Shown here piece by piece: positions 22,426-30,645 of a stretch of 64,000 bases of DNA. Source of the stretch: Treponema sp. (GTDB taxonomy: Bacteria > Spirochaetota > Spirochaetia > Treponematales > Treponemataceae); contig JAFUTH010000017.1 in NCBI GenBank assembly GCA_017484285.1, positions 1 through 64,000 on the forward strand, given 5' to 3'. The position numbers and the translations under genes were made by a program. The first letter of the stretch is position 1. Every line of letters starts with the position of its first letter. The notes under the pieces were generated by a model. It was not told the DNA's origin, did not search any database, and saw only the letters and a list, made by a program, of their open reading frames with translations.

Positions 22426-23205
22426 ATGACGGTCTTTATCTTCGCAGGCACAACGGAAGGGCGCGAGCTTGCGTTGCTTCTCTCTAAGAACGGTGTTCAC
22501 TGCACGGTGAGCGTTGCCACGGAATACGGCGCGAGTTTGCTTCCCAAAGCCGAACGAATCACGGTTTTGCACGGGCGGCTGAGTCATGAGGAAATGGCAG
22601 AGAAATTTTCGCAGAATTACTACGATTTTGTAATCGATGCCACGCACCCTTTCGCCACGGAAGTTTCAAAAGAAATAAAAAAAGCGTGTAATCGCACACA
22701 AAACCGCTACATCCGCCTCGCGCGGGAAACGGCTGTGTCACAAGGGCAGAAAATCTTTGTTTTTTCGGACATCGTTTCGGCGGGCACATGGCTTGAAGGG
22801 CAGGGCGGAAAAATCTTTGTCACCACGGGGAGCAAGGAACTTCCCTCGCTTACGGCGCAGATTTCCGACAAGGCGCGGCTTTTTGTGCGCGTGCTTCCCA
22901 CGGTCGAAAGCATTCAGATGTGCGCGGAGTGCGGCATTTTGCAAAAGCAGATTATCGCCATGCAAGGCCCGTTTTCCGAAACCACGAACGAAATTCAATT
23001 TAAAGAAAGCGGGACAAGCATTCTCCTCACAAAAGAAAGCGGCACGGCGGGCGGATTTTTCGAGAAAATCACGGCGGCAGAAAAACTCGGCATGAAGATT
23101 GCGGTGATTCAAAATCCCGAGAAACGGGCAAAAAATGTGGAAAGCGAGGTGCGATTTTCCTCAGTGGAAGCACTCGCGCACAAGATTTTGGAAAAGACGA
23201 AATAA
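22426..23205 (+). CDS. cobK: Precorrin-6A reductase
   Basis: 259 residues. The start MTVFIFAGTTEGRELALLLS is the Rossmann-like nucleotide-binding start of CobK/CbiJ, and FVIDATHPFATEVS is its conserved core motif. It reduces the corrin ring of precorrin-6A with NAD(P)H in vitamin B12 synthesis. The ATG is placed at the family start, which also matches a -10 box seven bases upstream; no RBS is present. First of the cobalamin genes in this part. Confidence 0.9.
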   Translation: MTVFIFAGTTEGRELALLLSKNGVHCTVSVATEYGASLLPKAERITVLHGRLSHEEMAEKFSQNYYDFVIDATHPFATEVSKEIKKACNRTQNRYIRLARETAVSQGQKIFVFSDIVSAGTWLEGQGGKIFVTTGSKELPSLTAQISDKARLFVRVLPTVESIQMCAECGILQKQIIAMQGPFSETTNEIQFKESGTSILLTKESGTAGGFFEKITAAEKLGMKIAVIQNPEKRAKNVESEVRFSSVEALAHKILEKTK

Positions 23206-23230
23206 CCGCAACATTTCCGCCGTTTTGTGC

Positions 23231-23236
23231 TATACT
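23231..23236 (+). promoter_or_regulatory. Extended -10 box of cbiET
   Basis: TGTGCTATACT with TATACT at 23231-23236, only seven bases before the ATG; leaderless or nearly so. Confidence 0.5.
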
Positions 23237-23243
23237 TGAAGCA

Positions 23244-24581
23244 ATGAACACGGAAAAACAGCTTTTTCTTATCGGACTCGGCATGGGGAGCGGCGATTTG
23301 CTCACCGCTCGGGCGAAACATGCGCTTGAAGGGGCAGAAATCGTCTTTGGGGCGGCGCGGATTCTTGAAAGTGCGAAAAAAGTGCTTGAAGAAAGTGCCT
23401 CGCGCGGGGAAAAACAAACGACCGTTCGCTTTGAATCGCTCTATAAGGCGGAAGAAATCGCTTCGTATCTCAAAGAAAATCCCCAGTATGCGAGCGTTGC
23501 CGTCGTTTTTTCGGGTGACACAGGATTTTTCAGCGGGGCGGCGCAGTTTTTTGATAGAGAAAATCTTTTTGAGGGCTGGGAAATTCGGGCTGAAAGCGGC
23601 ATTTCCTCAGCGGTTTATTTTGCCTCAAAATTGCGCAAATCGTGGCAGAACTGGAAATTGCTTTCGCTCCACGGCGCGACTTGCAACACAATCGAGCAGA
23701 TTCGCAGAAATCCCGCGTGTTTTTTCATTCTTTCGGGCGCAGAAGACTTACGAACGGTCGGAAAAAAACTTGAAACCGCGCTTAAAAACGGCGTTCTTTC
23801 TTCAATAAAGTGCTATCTCGGTTCAAATCTTTCATATAATGTCGAAAAAATCAGACAAATTTCACCAAAAGAAATGGAAAATTTCGCTGAATCGGAACAT
23901 CCCGCGCTTTTCGTCTTGCTTGTTGAGAACGAACATGCCCGATTTGCAAGCGAAACGCCGTTCTTGAAGGACGAGGATTTTATCCGCCGTGAAAAAATCC
24001 CGATGACAAAACAGGAAGTCCGCGAGCTTTCCGTTTGTGCGCTCCGCCTTTCAAAATACTCGGTCGTGTACGACATTGGCTCGGGAAGCGGTTCGGTCAC
24101 GGTGGAGGCGGCTCGGATTGCGACGGAAGGGCAGGTTTTCGCGATTGAATGCAACGAGGACGCGCTTTCGCTTACGCACGAAAATATCGAAAAATTCTGC
24201 CTTGAAAATGTCTCGTTCGTGCGCGGATTTGCCCCCGCATGTCTTGAAAACGCGGATTTTCCGCCCCCCACGCATGTGTTTATCGGCGGGAGCAAGGGAA
24301 ATCTCGCTGAAATCGTGCGGTTTGCCCTCAAAAAAAATCCCGCCGTGCGCATTGTGGCGAATTTCGTGAGTCTTGAAAACTTGTGCGAAATGCAGAATCT
24401 CTTGAAATCGCTTGAAGAAGAAAGTTCAGGTGGCTCGGATTGCGATGCGTCAAAAATCTCCGATGTGGAAATCCGACAGGTTGCCGTCACGCGGGCGGAA
24501 AAAGCGGGCGATTTTCACTTGATGAAGGCACAGAATCCCGTGTGGGTCGTGAGTTTTTCGGGGAATGGCGAAAAAGGCTGA
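23244..24581 (+). CDS. cbiET: Fused precorrin-6Y C5,15-methyltransferase and decarboxylase
   Basis: 445 residues. The N-terminal ~210 residues are CbiE (IGLGMGSGDLLTARAKHALE, VFSGDTGFFSGAAQFF, SLHGATCN). The C-terminal half (from IPMTKQEVRELS) is CbiT with a SAM-binding motif VVYDIGSGSGSVTVEAAR. The two-domain form matches CobL of other bacteria. It methylates C5 and C15 and removes a carboxyl group in the corrin pathway. It follows cobK by 38 bases but has its own extended -10 box. Confidence 0.9.
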   Translation: MNTEKQLFLIGLGMGSGDLLTARAKHALEGAEIVFGAARILESAKKVLEESASRGEKQTTVRFESLYKAEEIASYLKENPQYASVAVVFSGDTGFFSGAAQFFDRENLFEGWEIRAESGISSAVYFASKLRKSWQNWKLLSLHGATCNTIEQIRRNPACFFILSGAEDLRTVGKKLETALKNGVLSSIKCYLGSNLSYNVEKIRQISPKEMENFAESEHPALFVLLVENEHARFASETPFLKDEDFIRREKIPMTKQEVRELSVCALRLSKYSVVYDIGSGSGSVTVEAARIATEGQVFAIECNEDALSLTHENIEKFCLENVSFVRGFAPACLENADFPPPTHVFIGGSKGNLAEIVRFALKKNPAVRIVANFVSLENLCEMQNLLKSLEEESSGGSDCDASKISDVEIRQVAVTRAEKAGDFHLMKAQNPVWVVSFSGNGEKG

Positions 24582-24623
24582 TTTTTCTCTGACGAAACGG
24601 CGAATCTGTGCTAGAATGGTGGT

Positions 24624-26213
24624 ATGGAAATGACACGCAAACTGCCGATTGGCATTCAGGATTTTGAAAAACTTCGCGAAAATAATTTTGTGTATGTGGA
24701 TAAAACCGCGTACATCTATCACCTTGTAAAAAACGAAGTTCCTTGCTTTCTCTCTCGTCCGCGCCGTTTCGGAAAAAGCCTGCTCATTTCCACGATTGAA
24801 GCGTATTTTCTCGGCAAAAAGGAATTGTTCGAGGGGCTTGCGATTTCCGAACTTGAAAAAAGCAACCCCGAAGCGTGGCAAGCGTACCCCGTGCTGAAAT
24901 TTTCGCTCGCGGCGGGGGAATACACAAAACCCGACGGGCTGAAAGATGCCCTTGTGTTCAGTCTTGGCAGTTTTGAAAAAGCATACGCACTTGCGAAACC
25001 GACTGAAAATTCCCTTGCAAGCCGATTTAAACAAGATTTGATTTCTGCCGTCGAAAAAACAGGAAAAAAGGTGGTCGTTCTCGTCGATGAATACGACAAT
25101 CCCTTGCTCAAAAATCTCGGTGGAAACACAGAGCAAGCCGAAGAAAACCGCGACCTCTACAAAGGGTTTTTCGCCGTCCTCAAAGACTGTGACGCTTACT
25201 TGCGATTCGTGCTGTTCACGGGTGTGACGAAATTCAGCAAAGTGAGCATTTTTTCTGATTTGAACCAACTTATCGACATCACACTGTACAAAGACTTCGA
25301 CGCGATTTGCGGCATCACACAGGAAGAACTTGAATCGAATTTTGTGCCCGAAATCAATGCGCTCGCACAGGAATGGGGCTTTTCTCACGAAGAGTGCCTT
25401 GCGGAGCTAAAACGCATGTACGACGGCTACCATTTCTGCATGAATTCAAAGGATATTTACAATCCGTTCAGTCTGCTCAATGCGTTCAGCGAAAAAAAGT
25501 TCGGCGCGTACTGGTTTGCCACGGGAACGCCGACTTTCCTCATCAAAAAGCTTGCAAGCATTAATTTTGACCCGAGCGCGTTCATCGAGACGGTAAAAAT
25601 TTCCGAGTCCGAAATCAAGGACTACCGCCCCGAGAATCCCGACCCCGTTCCGCTTTTTTATCAGAGCGGCTATCTTACTATCAAGAGCTGGAATGCGCGG
25701 CAGCTTTCCTACAAGGTCGGTTTTCCGAATGCCGAAGTCAAGTACGGCTTTCTGAACGCGCTTGCGCCTACCTACCTTCATGTTGAAGACAAGCCCGCAC
25801 CGTTCAACATCGACCTTCTCGATGACGCGGTGGAAGAGGGCGACACGGACGGAATCCGAAAATGGTTCACCGCACTCTTTGCCTTGCTTCCGTATCCTGC
25901 TGGCTCTGAAATTGAAACGCTTACCGAGCAGAATTTCCAAAATGTGATTTACATTTCGCTCCTCGTTTTGGGAAAATATGTCCGCACAGAAGTGCATTCG
26001 TCAAAAGGTCGCGCTGACTGCATTATCGAGACCCCCGAATTCGTGTATGTGTTCGAATTCAAGCGCGACGGCTCGACAAAAGAGGCACTAGCGCAAATCG
26101 AAGCGCAAGGCTACGCCAAACCCTACGAAGCAGACACGCGCAAGCTCTTTAAAATCGGCGTGAATTTCTCAAGCAAAGAGAGAAATATTATTGATTGGGA
26201 AGTCGCGGGGTGA
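24624..26213 (+). CDS. AAA-ATPase-like protein with PD-(D/E)xK nuclease domain (DUF1703 type)
   Basis: 529 residues. The N-terminus (LPIGIQDFEKLRENNFVYVD, KTAYIYHLV) and the P-loop SRPRRFGKSLLISTI define the AAA-ATPase_like family, with Walker B VVLVDEYDNPL. The C-terminal end (GRADCIIETPEFVYVFEFKR) is the PDDEXK_9 nuclease-like domain. The family is greatly expanded in Bacteroidetes and gut spirochaetes; its role is unknown. The ATG lies six bases after TGTGCTAGAAT, so it is leaderless. It interrupts the cobalamin gene order. Confidence 0.85.
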   Translation: MEMTRKLPIGIQDFEKLRENNFVYVDKTAYIYHLVKNEVPCFLSRPRRFGKSLLISTIEAYFLGKKELFEGLAISELEKSNPEAWQAYPVLKFSLAAGEYTKPDGLKDALVFSLGSFEKAYALAKPTENSLASRFKQDLISAVEKTGKKVVVLVDEYDNPLLKNLGGNTEQAEENRDLYKGFFAVLKDCDAYLRFVLFTGVTKFSKVSIFSDLNQLIDITLYKDFDAICGITQEELESNFVPEINALAQEWGFSHEECLAELKRMYDGYHFCMNSKDIYNPFSLLNAFSEKKFGAYWFATGTPTFLIKKLASINFDPSAFIETVKISESEIKDYRPENPDPVPLFYQSGYLTIKSWNARQLSYKVGFPNAEVKYGFLNALAPTYLHVEDKPAPFNIDLLDDAVEEGDTDGIRKWFTALFALLPYPAGSEIETLTEQNFQNVIYISLLVLGKYVRTEVHSSKGRADCIIETPEFVYVFEFKRDGSTKEALAQIEAQGYAKPYEADTRKLFKIGVNFSSKERNIIDWEVAG

Positions 26214-26234
26214 AACGAAATTCAGAGCGCAAAA

Positions 26235-27812
26235 ATGAACGCTGATTTAAAATCTCAGTCACAAATTCTCAACGCTCCTCGCGTTATGATTGCTGCGCCT
26301 TCGAGTTCGAGCGGAAAGACTACGCTCACTTGCGCTTTGCTTGCCTTGCTCAAAAATCGTGGAAACTCGCCAGTCGCGTTTAAGTGCGGACCTGATTTTA
26401 TCGACCCGATGTTCCATGAGCGCGTCTTGGGCGTGCCGAGCACGAATCTTGACAGCTATTTTGTGGGCGACGACGAAGTGCGAAAGATTTTTGCTGAAAA
26501 TTATGCGCGTTCCCGTGCCGATTGCGCTGTCATTGAGGGGGTGATGGGGCTGTTTGACGGCTTGGCGGGGAAGTCGATTCAGGCTTCGAGCTATGACATC
26601 GCCCGAATCACGGGAACGCCGATTCTGCTTGTGGTGGATGCAAGCGGGGCAAGCCGTTCGATTGTGCCGCTCGTGCAGGGATTTTTGGATTACGACAAAA
26701 AAAACTCGTGCGACGGAAAAAATCTTATCAAGGGAGTTTTCCTTAATAAATGCTCGAAGGCTCAGTTTTCGATTCTAAAGCCGCTGATTGAAGAAGAATG
26801 TGTCGTAGCTGACGAAAATGGTGAAACCCGCGTGAAAGTGCTTGGCTTTTTGCCGAACGATTCCGAATCCGTGTGGAAGAGCCGCCACTTAGGGCTTTTC
26901 TTGCCCCAAGAAATCGCCTACCTAAACAAACAAATCAAAAAAACCGCCAAAATCCTCACCGAAACGCTCGATTTTGCCGAACTGGAAGAAATAATGATGC
27001 CTAAGCTGCTCCGTGTTGGGGATTTTAAGGGGCTTTGCCCCTTAGGAGAAGGGGTAGCGAAAAACGCCGCAGGCGGTTGGAGCGAGGGGAAGGCTTTCCC
27101 CCATGCAAATTCCACACTGCACACTGCTAACTTCTCACTGCTAACTTCTCACTCCTCACTAACAATCGCTGTTGCCCGTGACGAAGCGTTTTGCTTCTAT
27201 TATCAAGAGAATCTTCGTGCGCTTGAAGAGGCGGGGGCGCACCTTGTGTTTTTTTCGCCCTTGCATGATGCGTGCGTTCCGTCTGAGGCGCGGGGGATTT
27301 TGCTCGGCGGGGGCTATCCCGAACTTCATGCGGCGGAACTTGAGGCGAATGATTCAATGCGGAAGTCGATTAAGGCGGCGGTCAAAAACGGGGTGGCGGT
27401 TATGGCGGAGTGCGGCGGGTTCATGTACTTGCAAGAAAAACTTGTGACGGAATCAGGCGAGGCGTACGAAATGTGCGGCGCAATAGAAGGCGAGTGCCGA
27501 TATACGGGAAAATTGGTCAGATTCGGCTATGCGGAATTTACGCCAAAAGACGCGAAAAATGCGGGCGGGCAGGGCGTGTGTCATGCTGAACGAAGTGAAA
27601 CATCTAAAACGCAGTTTTCTGTGCGGGGGCATGAGTTCCACTATTTTGACAGCACGAACAACGGGAGCGCGTTCAGTGCGAAAAAGCCGCTTTCTTCCCG
27701 CTCGTGGGATTGCATGATTCACACAGAAAAAATGCTCGCGGGATTTCCGCATTTGTATTACCGAAGTTGCCCTGAGATTGTGCGGTGGTTTGTGGGCGCG
27801 TGCGGTAAGTAA
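26235..27812 (+). CDS. cbiA: Cobyrinate a,c-diamide synthase with in-frame repeat insertions
   Basis: 525 residues. The N-terminal synthetase domain has the P-loop IAAPSSSSGKTTLTCALLAL and KCGPDFIDPMFH; the C-terminal glutamine amidotransferase has ILLGGGYPELHA and the nucleophile in MAECGGFMYL. It amidates the a and c side chains of cobyrinate with glutamine and ATP. Two foreign stretches sit in the frame: ~50 residues (GDFKGLCPLGEGVAKNAAGG onwards) in the linker between domains, from repeat R3b, and ~10 residues (VCHAERSETSK) from a TCATGCTGAACGAAGTGAAA element. Both lie outside the catalytic motifs, so activity is probably kept. The start has no clear RBS. Confidence 0.9.
   Translation: MNADLKSQSQILNAPRVMIAAPSSSSGKTTLTCALLALLKNRGNSPVAFKCGPDFIDPMFHERVLGVPSTNLDSYFVGDDEVRKIFAENYARSRADCAVIEGVMGLFDGLAGKSIQASSYDIARITGTPILLVVDASGASRSIVPLVQGFLDYDKKNSCDGKNLIKGVFLNKCSKAQFSILKPLIEEECVVADENGETRVKVLGFLPNDSESVWKSRHLGLFLPQEIAYLNKQIKKTAKILTETLDFAELEEIMMPKLLRVGDFKGLCPLGEGVAKNAAGGWSEGKAFPHANSTLHTANFSLLTSHSSLTIAVARDEAFCFYYQENLRALEEAGAHLVFFSPLHDACVPSEARGILLGGGYPELHAAELEANDSMRKSIKAAVKNGVAVMAECGGFMYLQEKLVTESGEAYEMCGAIEGECRYTGKLVRFGYAEFTPKDAKNAGGQGVCHAERSETSKTQFSVRGHEFHYFDSTNNGSAFSAKKPLSSRSWDCMIHTEKMLAGFPHLYYRSCPEIVRWFVGACGK
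27018..27102. repeat. Dispersed palindromic repeat family R3, copy b, inside cbiA
   Basis: GGGGATTTTAAGGGGCTTTG, CCCTTAGGAGAAGGGGTAGC, GGCGGTTGGAGCGAGGGGAA and CTTTCCCCC; near-identical to 5294-5374 apart from a few small indels, which here keep the frame open. A CT-rich tandem stretch (ACTGCTAACTTCTC twice) follows to ~27165. Confidence 0.85.
27578..27605. repeat. Short palindromic repeat inside cbiA
   Basis: GTGTCATGCTGAACGAAGTG plus AAACATCT. This type of short dispersed palindrome (TCATGCTGAAC...GTTTCAGCATCT) occurs between genes in many bacterial genomes; here it is translated. Confidence 0.6.
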
Positions 27813-27852
27813 AGTGCGGAATTTTGTCCTAGTAACTCTCTTCTGTTTGTGC

Positions 27853-27858
27853 TAGACT
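27853..27858 (+). promoter_or_regulatory. Extended -10 box of the lipoprotein gene
   Basis: TGTGCTAGACT with TAGACT at 27853-27858; unlike the cobalamin genes this one is followed by a normal RBS (AGGAG, 27865-27869). Confidence 0.5.
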
Positions 27859-27878
27859 TTTTTTAGGAGAATAACCTC

Positions 27879-28349
27879 ATGCATACAAAGACATATTTCG
27901 TTAGTTTTACCGTTCTACTGGTGGCGTTTCTCTTTCCTCTGCTGTCTACGGGGTGCGAGTTAACTGATAACGATGACGCAACAGAGTATGTGAATGAAGA
28001 AGTCAGTTATGCTGATGGCGAATCGTGCGTGGAGCGGTACTTGTTATACGAGGAAGACGGCACATACGAGCGGTACATTGCGGGCATGTATTTTGGAAAT
28101 AAAATGCCAGGCATCTATTTTGGAACGCTCTTTGAGACGGGCGCTTACACTGTAGACGACAGTAAGGCTGCCAAGAATATAAAATTTTCTCCTAAAAAGC
28201 AGTATGACTTTGAGTCAAAACGGCTTGAATATCTAGGGCTAGAGGGGCAAGTGCCATTTTATGGAACGCTCACAGAGAAAAAATTGATTATCTATTGGTA
28301 TGTATCGAATAGTTTTGAGCCTATAGAATTAGAATACAAGCGCAAGTAG
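27879..28349 (+). CDS. Lipoprotein, unknown function
   Basis: 156 residues. A hydrophobic signal (FTVLLVAFLFPLL) ends in the lipobox LSTGC (Cys26), in the relaxed spirochaete style. The mature part is acidic and beta-rich with Tyr-rich repeats (YIAGMYFGNKMPGIYFG). No family recognised. Likely membrane-anchored in the periplasm or at the surface. Confidence 0.75.
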   Translation: MHTKTYFVSFTVLLVAFLFPLLSTGCELTDNDDATEYVNEEVSYADGESCVERYLLYEEDGTYERYIAGMYFGNKMPGIYFGTLFETGAYTVDDSKAAKNIKFSPKKQYDFESKRLEYLGLEGQVPFYGTLTEKKLIIYWYVSNSFEPIELEYKRK

Positions 28350-28403
28350 CGAAAAATGCCCCTTGCGCCCATAACAAAAATCCTTTTCTAAAAAAAAACT
28401 CAC

Positions 28404-29126
28404 TTAGTCCAGTCGAATCTCTTCGCCAGGAGCTACGACTAATAGTCCTTGCACTGCGAAGCTTTCCGCAAAGGCACGGTTGAACGGATTTTCGTGCTCG
28501 TGCGGCATGTGGTAGGGAGTGTTGTGCTTTGCCCCTACGAGTTCTACGCATTTTGCAGCTTCTTCGATGTTCATGTTGTATGTTCCGTCACAGCAGAAAA
28601 AGGCGTAATCGATTTTGCGTGATTTGAGCGAGGGCATTTGCTCGGTGGTGGAAGTGTCGCCGCTCAAGTAGAGCTGCACGCCGTTTGAGAAAGTGAGAAT
28701 ATAGCCCACGCATTTTGAACGGTCGTGATTTTTGTTGTAGGCTTCGACCGCTTCAATTTTGACGAATCCCAAATCAAAAGTCTGATGAACACCGTTGGCG
28801 ACAGCCTGCTCATGCGTGATAATCTGGCATCCTTCGTTCCGATTCAAAACAAGTTCGACCTTGTTGTGATCCATGTGCCCGTGTGTGACGAGAATCAAAT
28901 CCGCGCTCACATCGTAGCCATCGCCTGCGAACGGATCAACATAGATGACCTTGTTTTCTGCCGTGGTGATTCTGACGCTCGCGTGTCCTTGATAGTAGAG
29001 GGTGGGTGCGGCGAGGGCAGAAGATGCATTTCCTTTTTCTGAAGAATTAGTTGCTGATTTTGTTGAAGCACATCCTGCAAGCGAGACCGCACCAGCACAC
29101 AAAAGTGACATAATTGCTTTGTTCAT
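28404..29126 (-). CDS. Metal-dependent hydrolase lipoprotein, MBL fold (UlaG-like)
   Basis: 240 residues with a lipobox VSLAGC at residue 19. The mature part begins YYQGHASVRIT, has the metal motif VTHGHMDH, a GDTSTTEQMP loop and the late MPHEHENPF motif, the layout of UlaG/YtkL-like MBL hydrolases. Usually cytosolic; here lipid-anchored. Substrate unknown. It runs convergent to the preceding lipoprotein gene. Confidence 0.85.
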   Translation of the reverse strand: MNKAIMSLLCAGAVSLAGCASTKSATNSSEKGNASSALAAPTLYYQGHASVRITTAENKVIYVDPFAGDGYDVSADLILVTHGHMDHNKVELVLNRNEGCQIITHEQAVANGVHQTFDLGFVKIEAVEAYNKNHDRSKCVGYILTFSNGVQLYLSGDTSTTEQMPSLKSRKIDYAFFCCDGTYNMNIEEAAKCVELVGAKHNTPYHMPHEHENPFNRAFAESFAVQGLLVVAPGEEIRLD

Positions 29127-29204
29127 GTGAAGACCTCCAAGTACAGTGTAGAAAATATATTGTATAAAATCAATTGATGATGATTGTCCTTTTGAAGAAA
29201 ATGC

Positions 29205-29233
29205 TTGCCCTCGCTCGCTGAAAAGGGTAGAAT
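29205..29233 (+). promoter_or_regulatory. Promoter of cobD
   Basis: TTGCCC (29205-29210), 17 bases, TAGAAT (29228-29233); the ATG at 29246 leaves a 5' leader of only ~6 bases. Confidence 0.55.
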
Positions 29234-29245
29234 TTGCTCGTTCTC

Positions 29246-30640
29246 ATGGAAAACTCATCGCGCTTTTTCAAAAATACCGCTTGCTCATATTTTCCCTGCC
29301 ACAAAGGGCTAGATTCAGAAAATTTTAACTGCCTTTTCTGCTATTGCCCCCTCTATCCGCGCGAAGTCTGCTCAGGAAATCCGACTTTTATCACGAAAGA
29401 CGACGGCACGAAGATAAAACGCTGTACTGACTGCACTTTCCCGCACAAACCCGAAAACTACGAGCGAATCATGAATCTCTTGCGCGTGACAAAAAACGAA
29501 ATCGACATAGCGGAATATCACCACGGGGGCGAGCAAGTTGCCAGAGCGAGCGAATCCAAAATGACAGACTTTTCCGTGAATGTAAATCCGCTGGGGCTTC
29601 CCGAAGGCGTAAAATCTGCGATTCAAAACGCGATTCCCGATTTGGAACGCTATCCCGACCAAAGTTGCACGCGACTGAGAGAAAAACTTGCAGAAAAATT
29701 ACGCATTTCGTTCGGAATGACAGGAAAAGGGCACGGACTGGCTGTGCCTTTCGAACACATCATCTGCGGGAACGGGGCTTCGGAACTCATTTCGCTCGTG
29801 ACGAACGCGATTTCTCCGAAGAACGCGCTTCTTCTTGTGCCCACATTTTCCGGCTACGAAAAAGCCCTCAAAGCCGCCCGCACGAAAGTCCAGTATCACT
29901 TTTTGAAAGCAGAAGCTTGCTTTGCGCTCGATGAGACGATTTTCGATTCGATTCAAAAAAACAAGCCCGATATGATTTTTCTTTGCTCGCCGAACAATCC
30001 GACGGGTGGGCTGATTGAAAAGCCGCTTCTCGAACAAATTGCCGCACAGTGCGATGAATCTGGCATCTTTCTTGTGGCGGACGAGTGCTTCCTTGATTTT
30101 ACCGAACACGCAAACGAAACCATGTTCCGATTCGTTGAAGAAAATCCGCACCTTGTCGTCTTAAATGCATTCACGAAAATCTACGCGATGGCAGGAATCC
30201 GCCTCGGCTACCTTGCGACCTCAAACCTCGCGCTTTTGCACAAAATCAATGCTCTCCGCCCCGAATGGAATGTTTCGACCCTCGCGCAGATTGCAGGGGA
30301 AGCGGCTCTTGACGAACGGAGCTATATAGAAGAAACGCGCACGCTCATCAAACAAGAGCGAGACTATCTTTCAAAAGAACTCAAAGCCTTAGGGTTCCGT
30401 GTCTTTCCGAGTGAGGCGAATTTTATTTTGTTTAGCACGGAAGTTGAAAAATTGGGCAATTTTTTGCAGGAACGAGAGATTTTTCTCCGAAATTGCGGAA
30501 ATTTCACAGGCTTGTCAGAAAAATTCTACCGAACGGCAGTTCGTACGCATGAAGAAAATGCGCGATTGCTGAAGAATTTACGGGCAGTTGTCGCAAAATG
30601 TGCGACAAGTCAGACTGATTCAGAGAAGTTTCATAACTGA
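29246..30640 (+). CDS. cobD: Threonine-phosphate decarboxylase with N-terminal cysteine-rich metal-binding domain
   Basis: 464 residues. The first ~80 residues form a cysteine-rich domain (CSYFPCHKG, CLFCYCPLYP, RCTDCTFPH) like the small stand-alone COG2158 proteins found near cobalamin genes. The rest is a class I/II PLP aminotransferase fold with FSVNVNPLGLP, the cofactor site CSPNNPTGG and the PLP lysine in NAFTKIYAMAGIRLGY. CobD makes (R)-1-amino-2-propanol phosphate, the linker to the lower ligand of B12. The fusion is notable; the cysteine domain may sense or store metal. Nearly leaderless. Confidence 0.85.
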   Translation: MENSSRFFKNTACSYFPCHKGLDSENFNCLFCYCPLYPREVCSGNPTFITKDDGTKIKRCTDCTFPHKPENYERIMNLLRVTKNEIDIAEYHHGGEQVARASESKMTDFSVNVNPLGLPEGVKSAIQNAIPDLERYPDQSCTRLREKLAEKLRISFGMTGKGHGLAVPFEHIICGNGASELISLVTNAISPKNALLLVPTFSGYEKALKAARTKVQYHFLKAEACFALDETIFDSIQKNKPDMIFLCSPNNPTGGLIEKPLLEQIAAQCDESGIFLVADECFLDFTEHANETMFRFVEENPHLVVLNAFTKIYAMAGIRLGYLATSNLALLHKINALRPEWNVSTLAQIAGEAALDERSYIEETRTLIKQERDYLSKELKALGFRVFPSEANFILFSTEVEKLGNFLQEREIFLRNCGNFTGLSEKFYRTAVRTHEENARLLKNLRAVVAKCATSQTDSEKFHN

Positions 30641-30645
30641 GATTT

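Noticed and set aside
24450-25388. Minus-strand ORF of 312 aa opposite the AAA-ATPase gene
   Set aside because: The plus strand has clear P-loop and family motifs; the minus-strand product is Phe/Arg/Lys-rich mirror sequence with no start signal.
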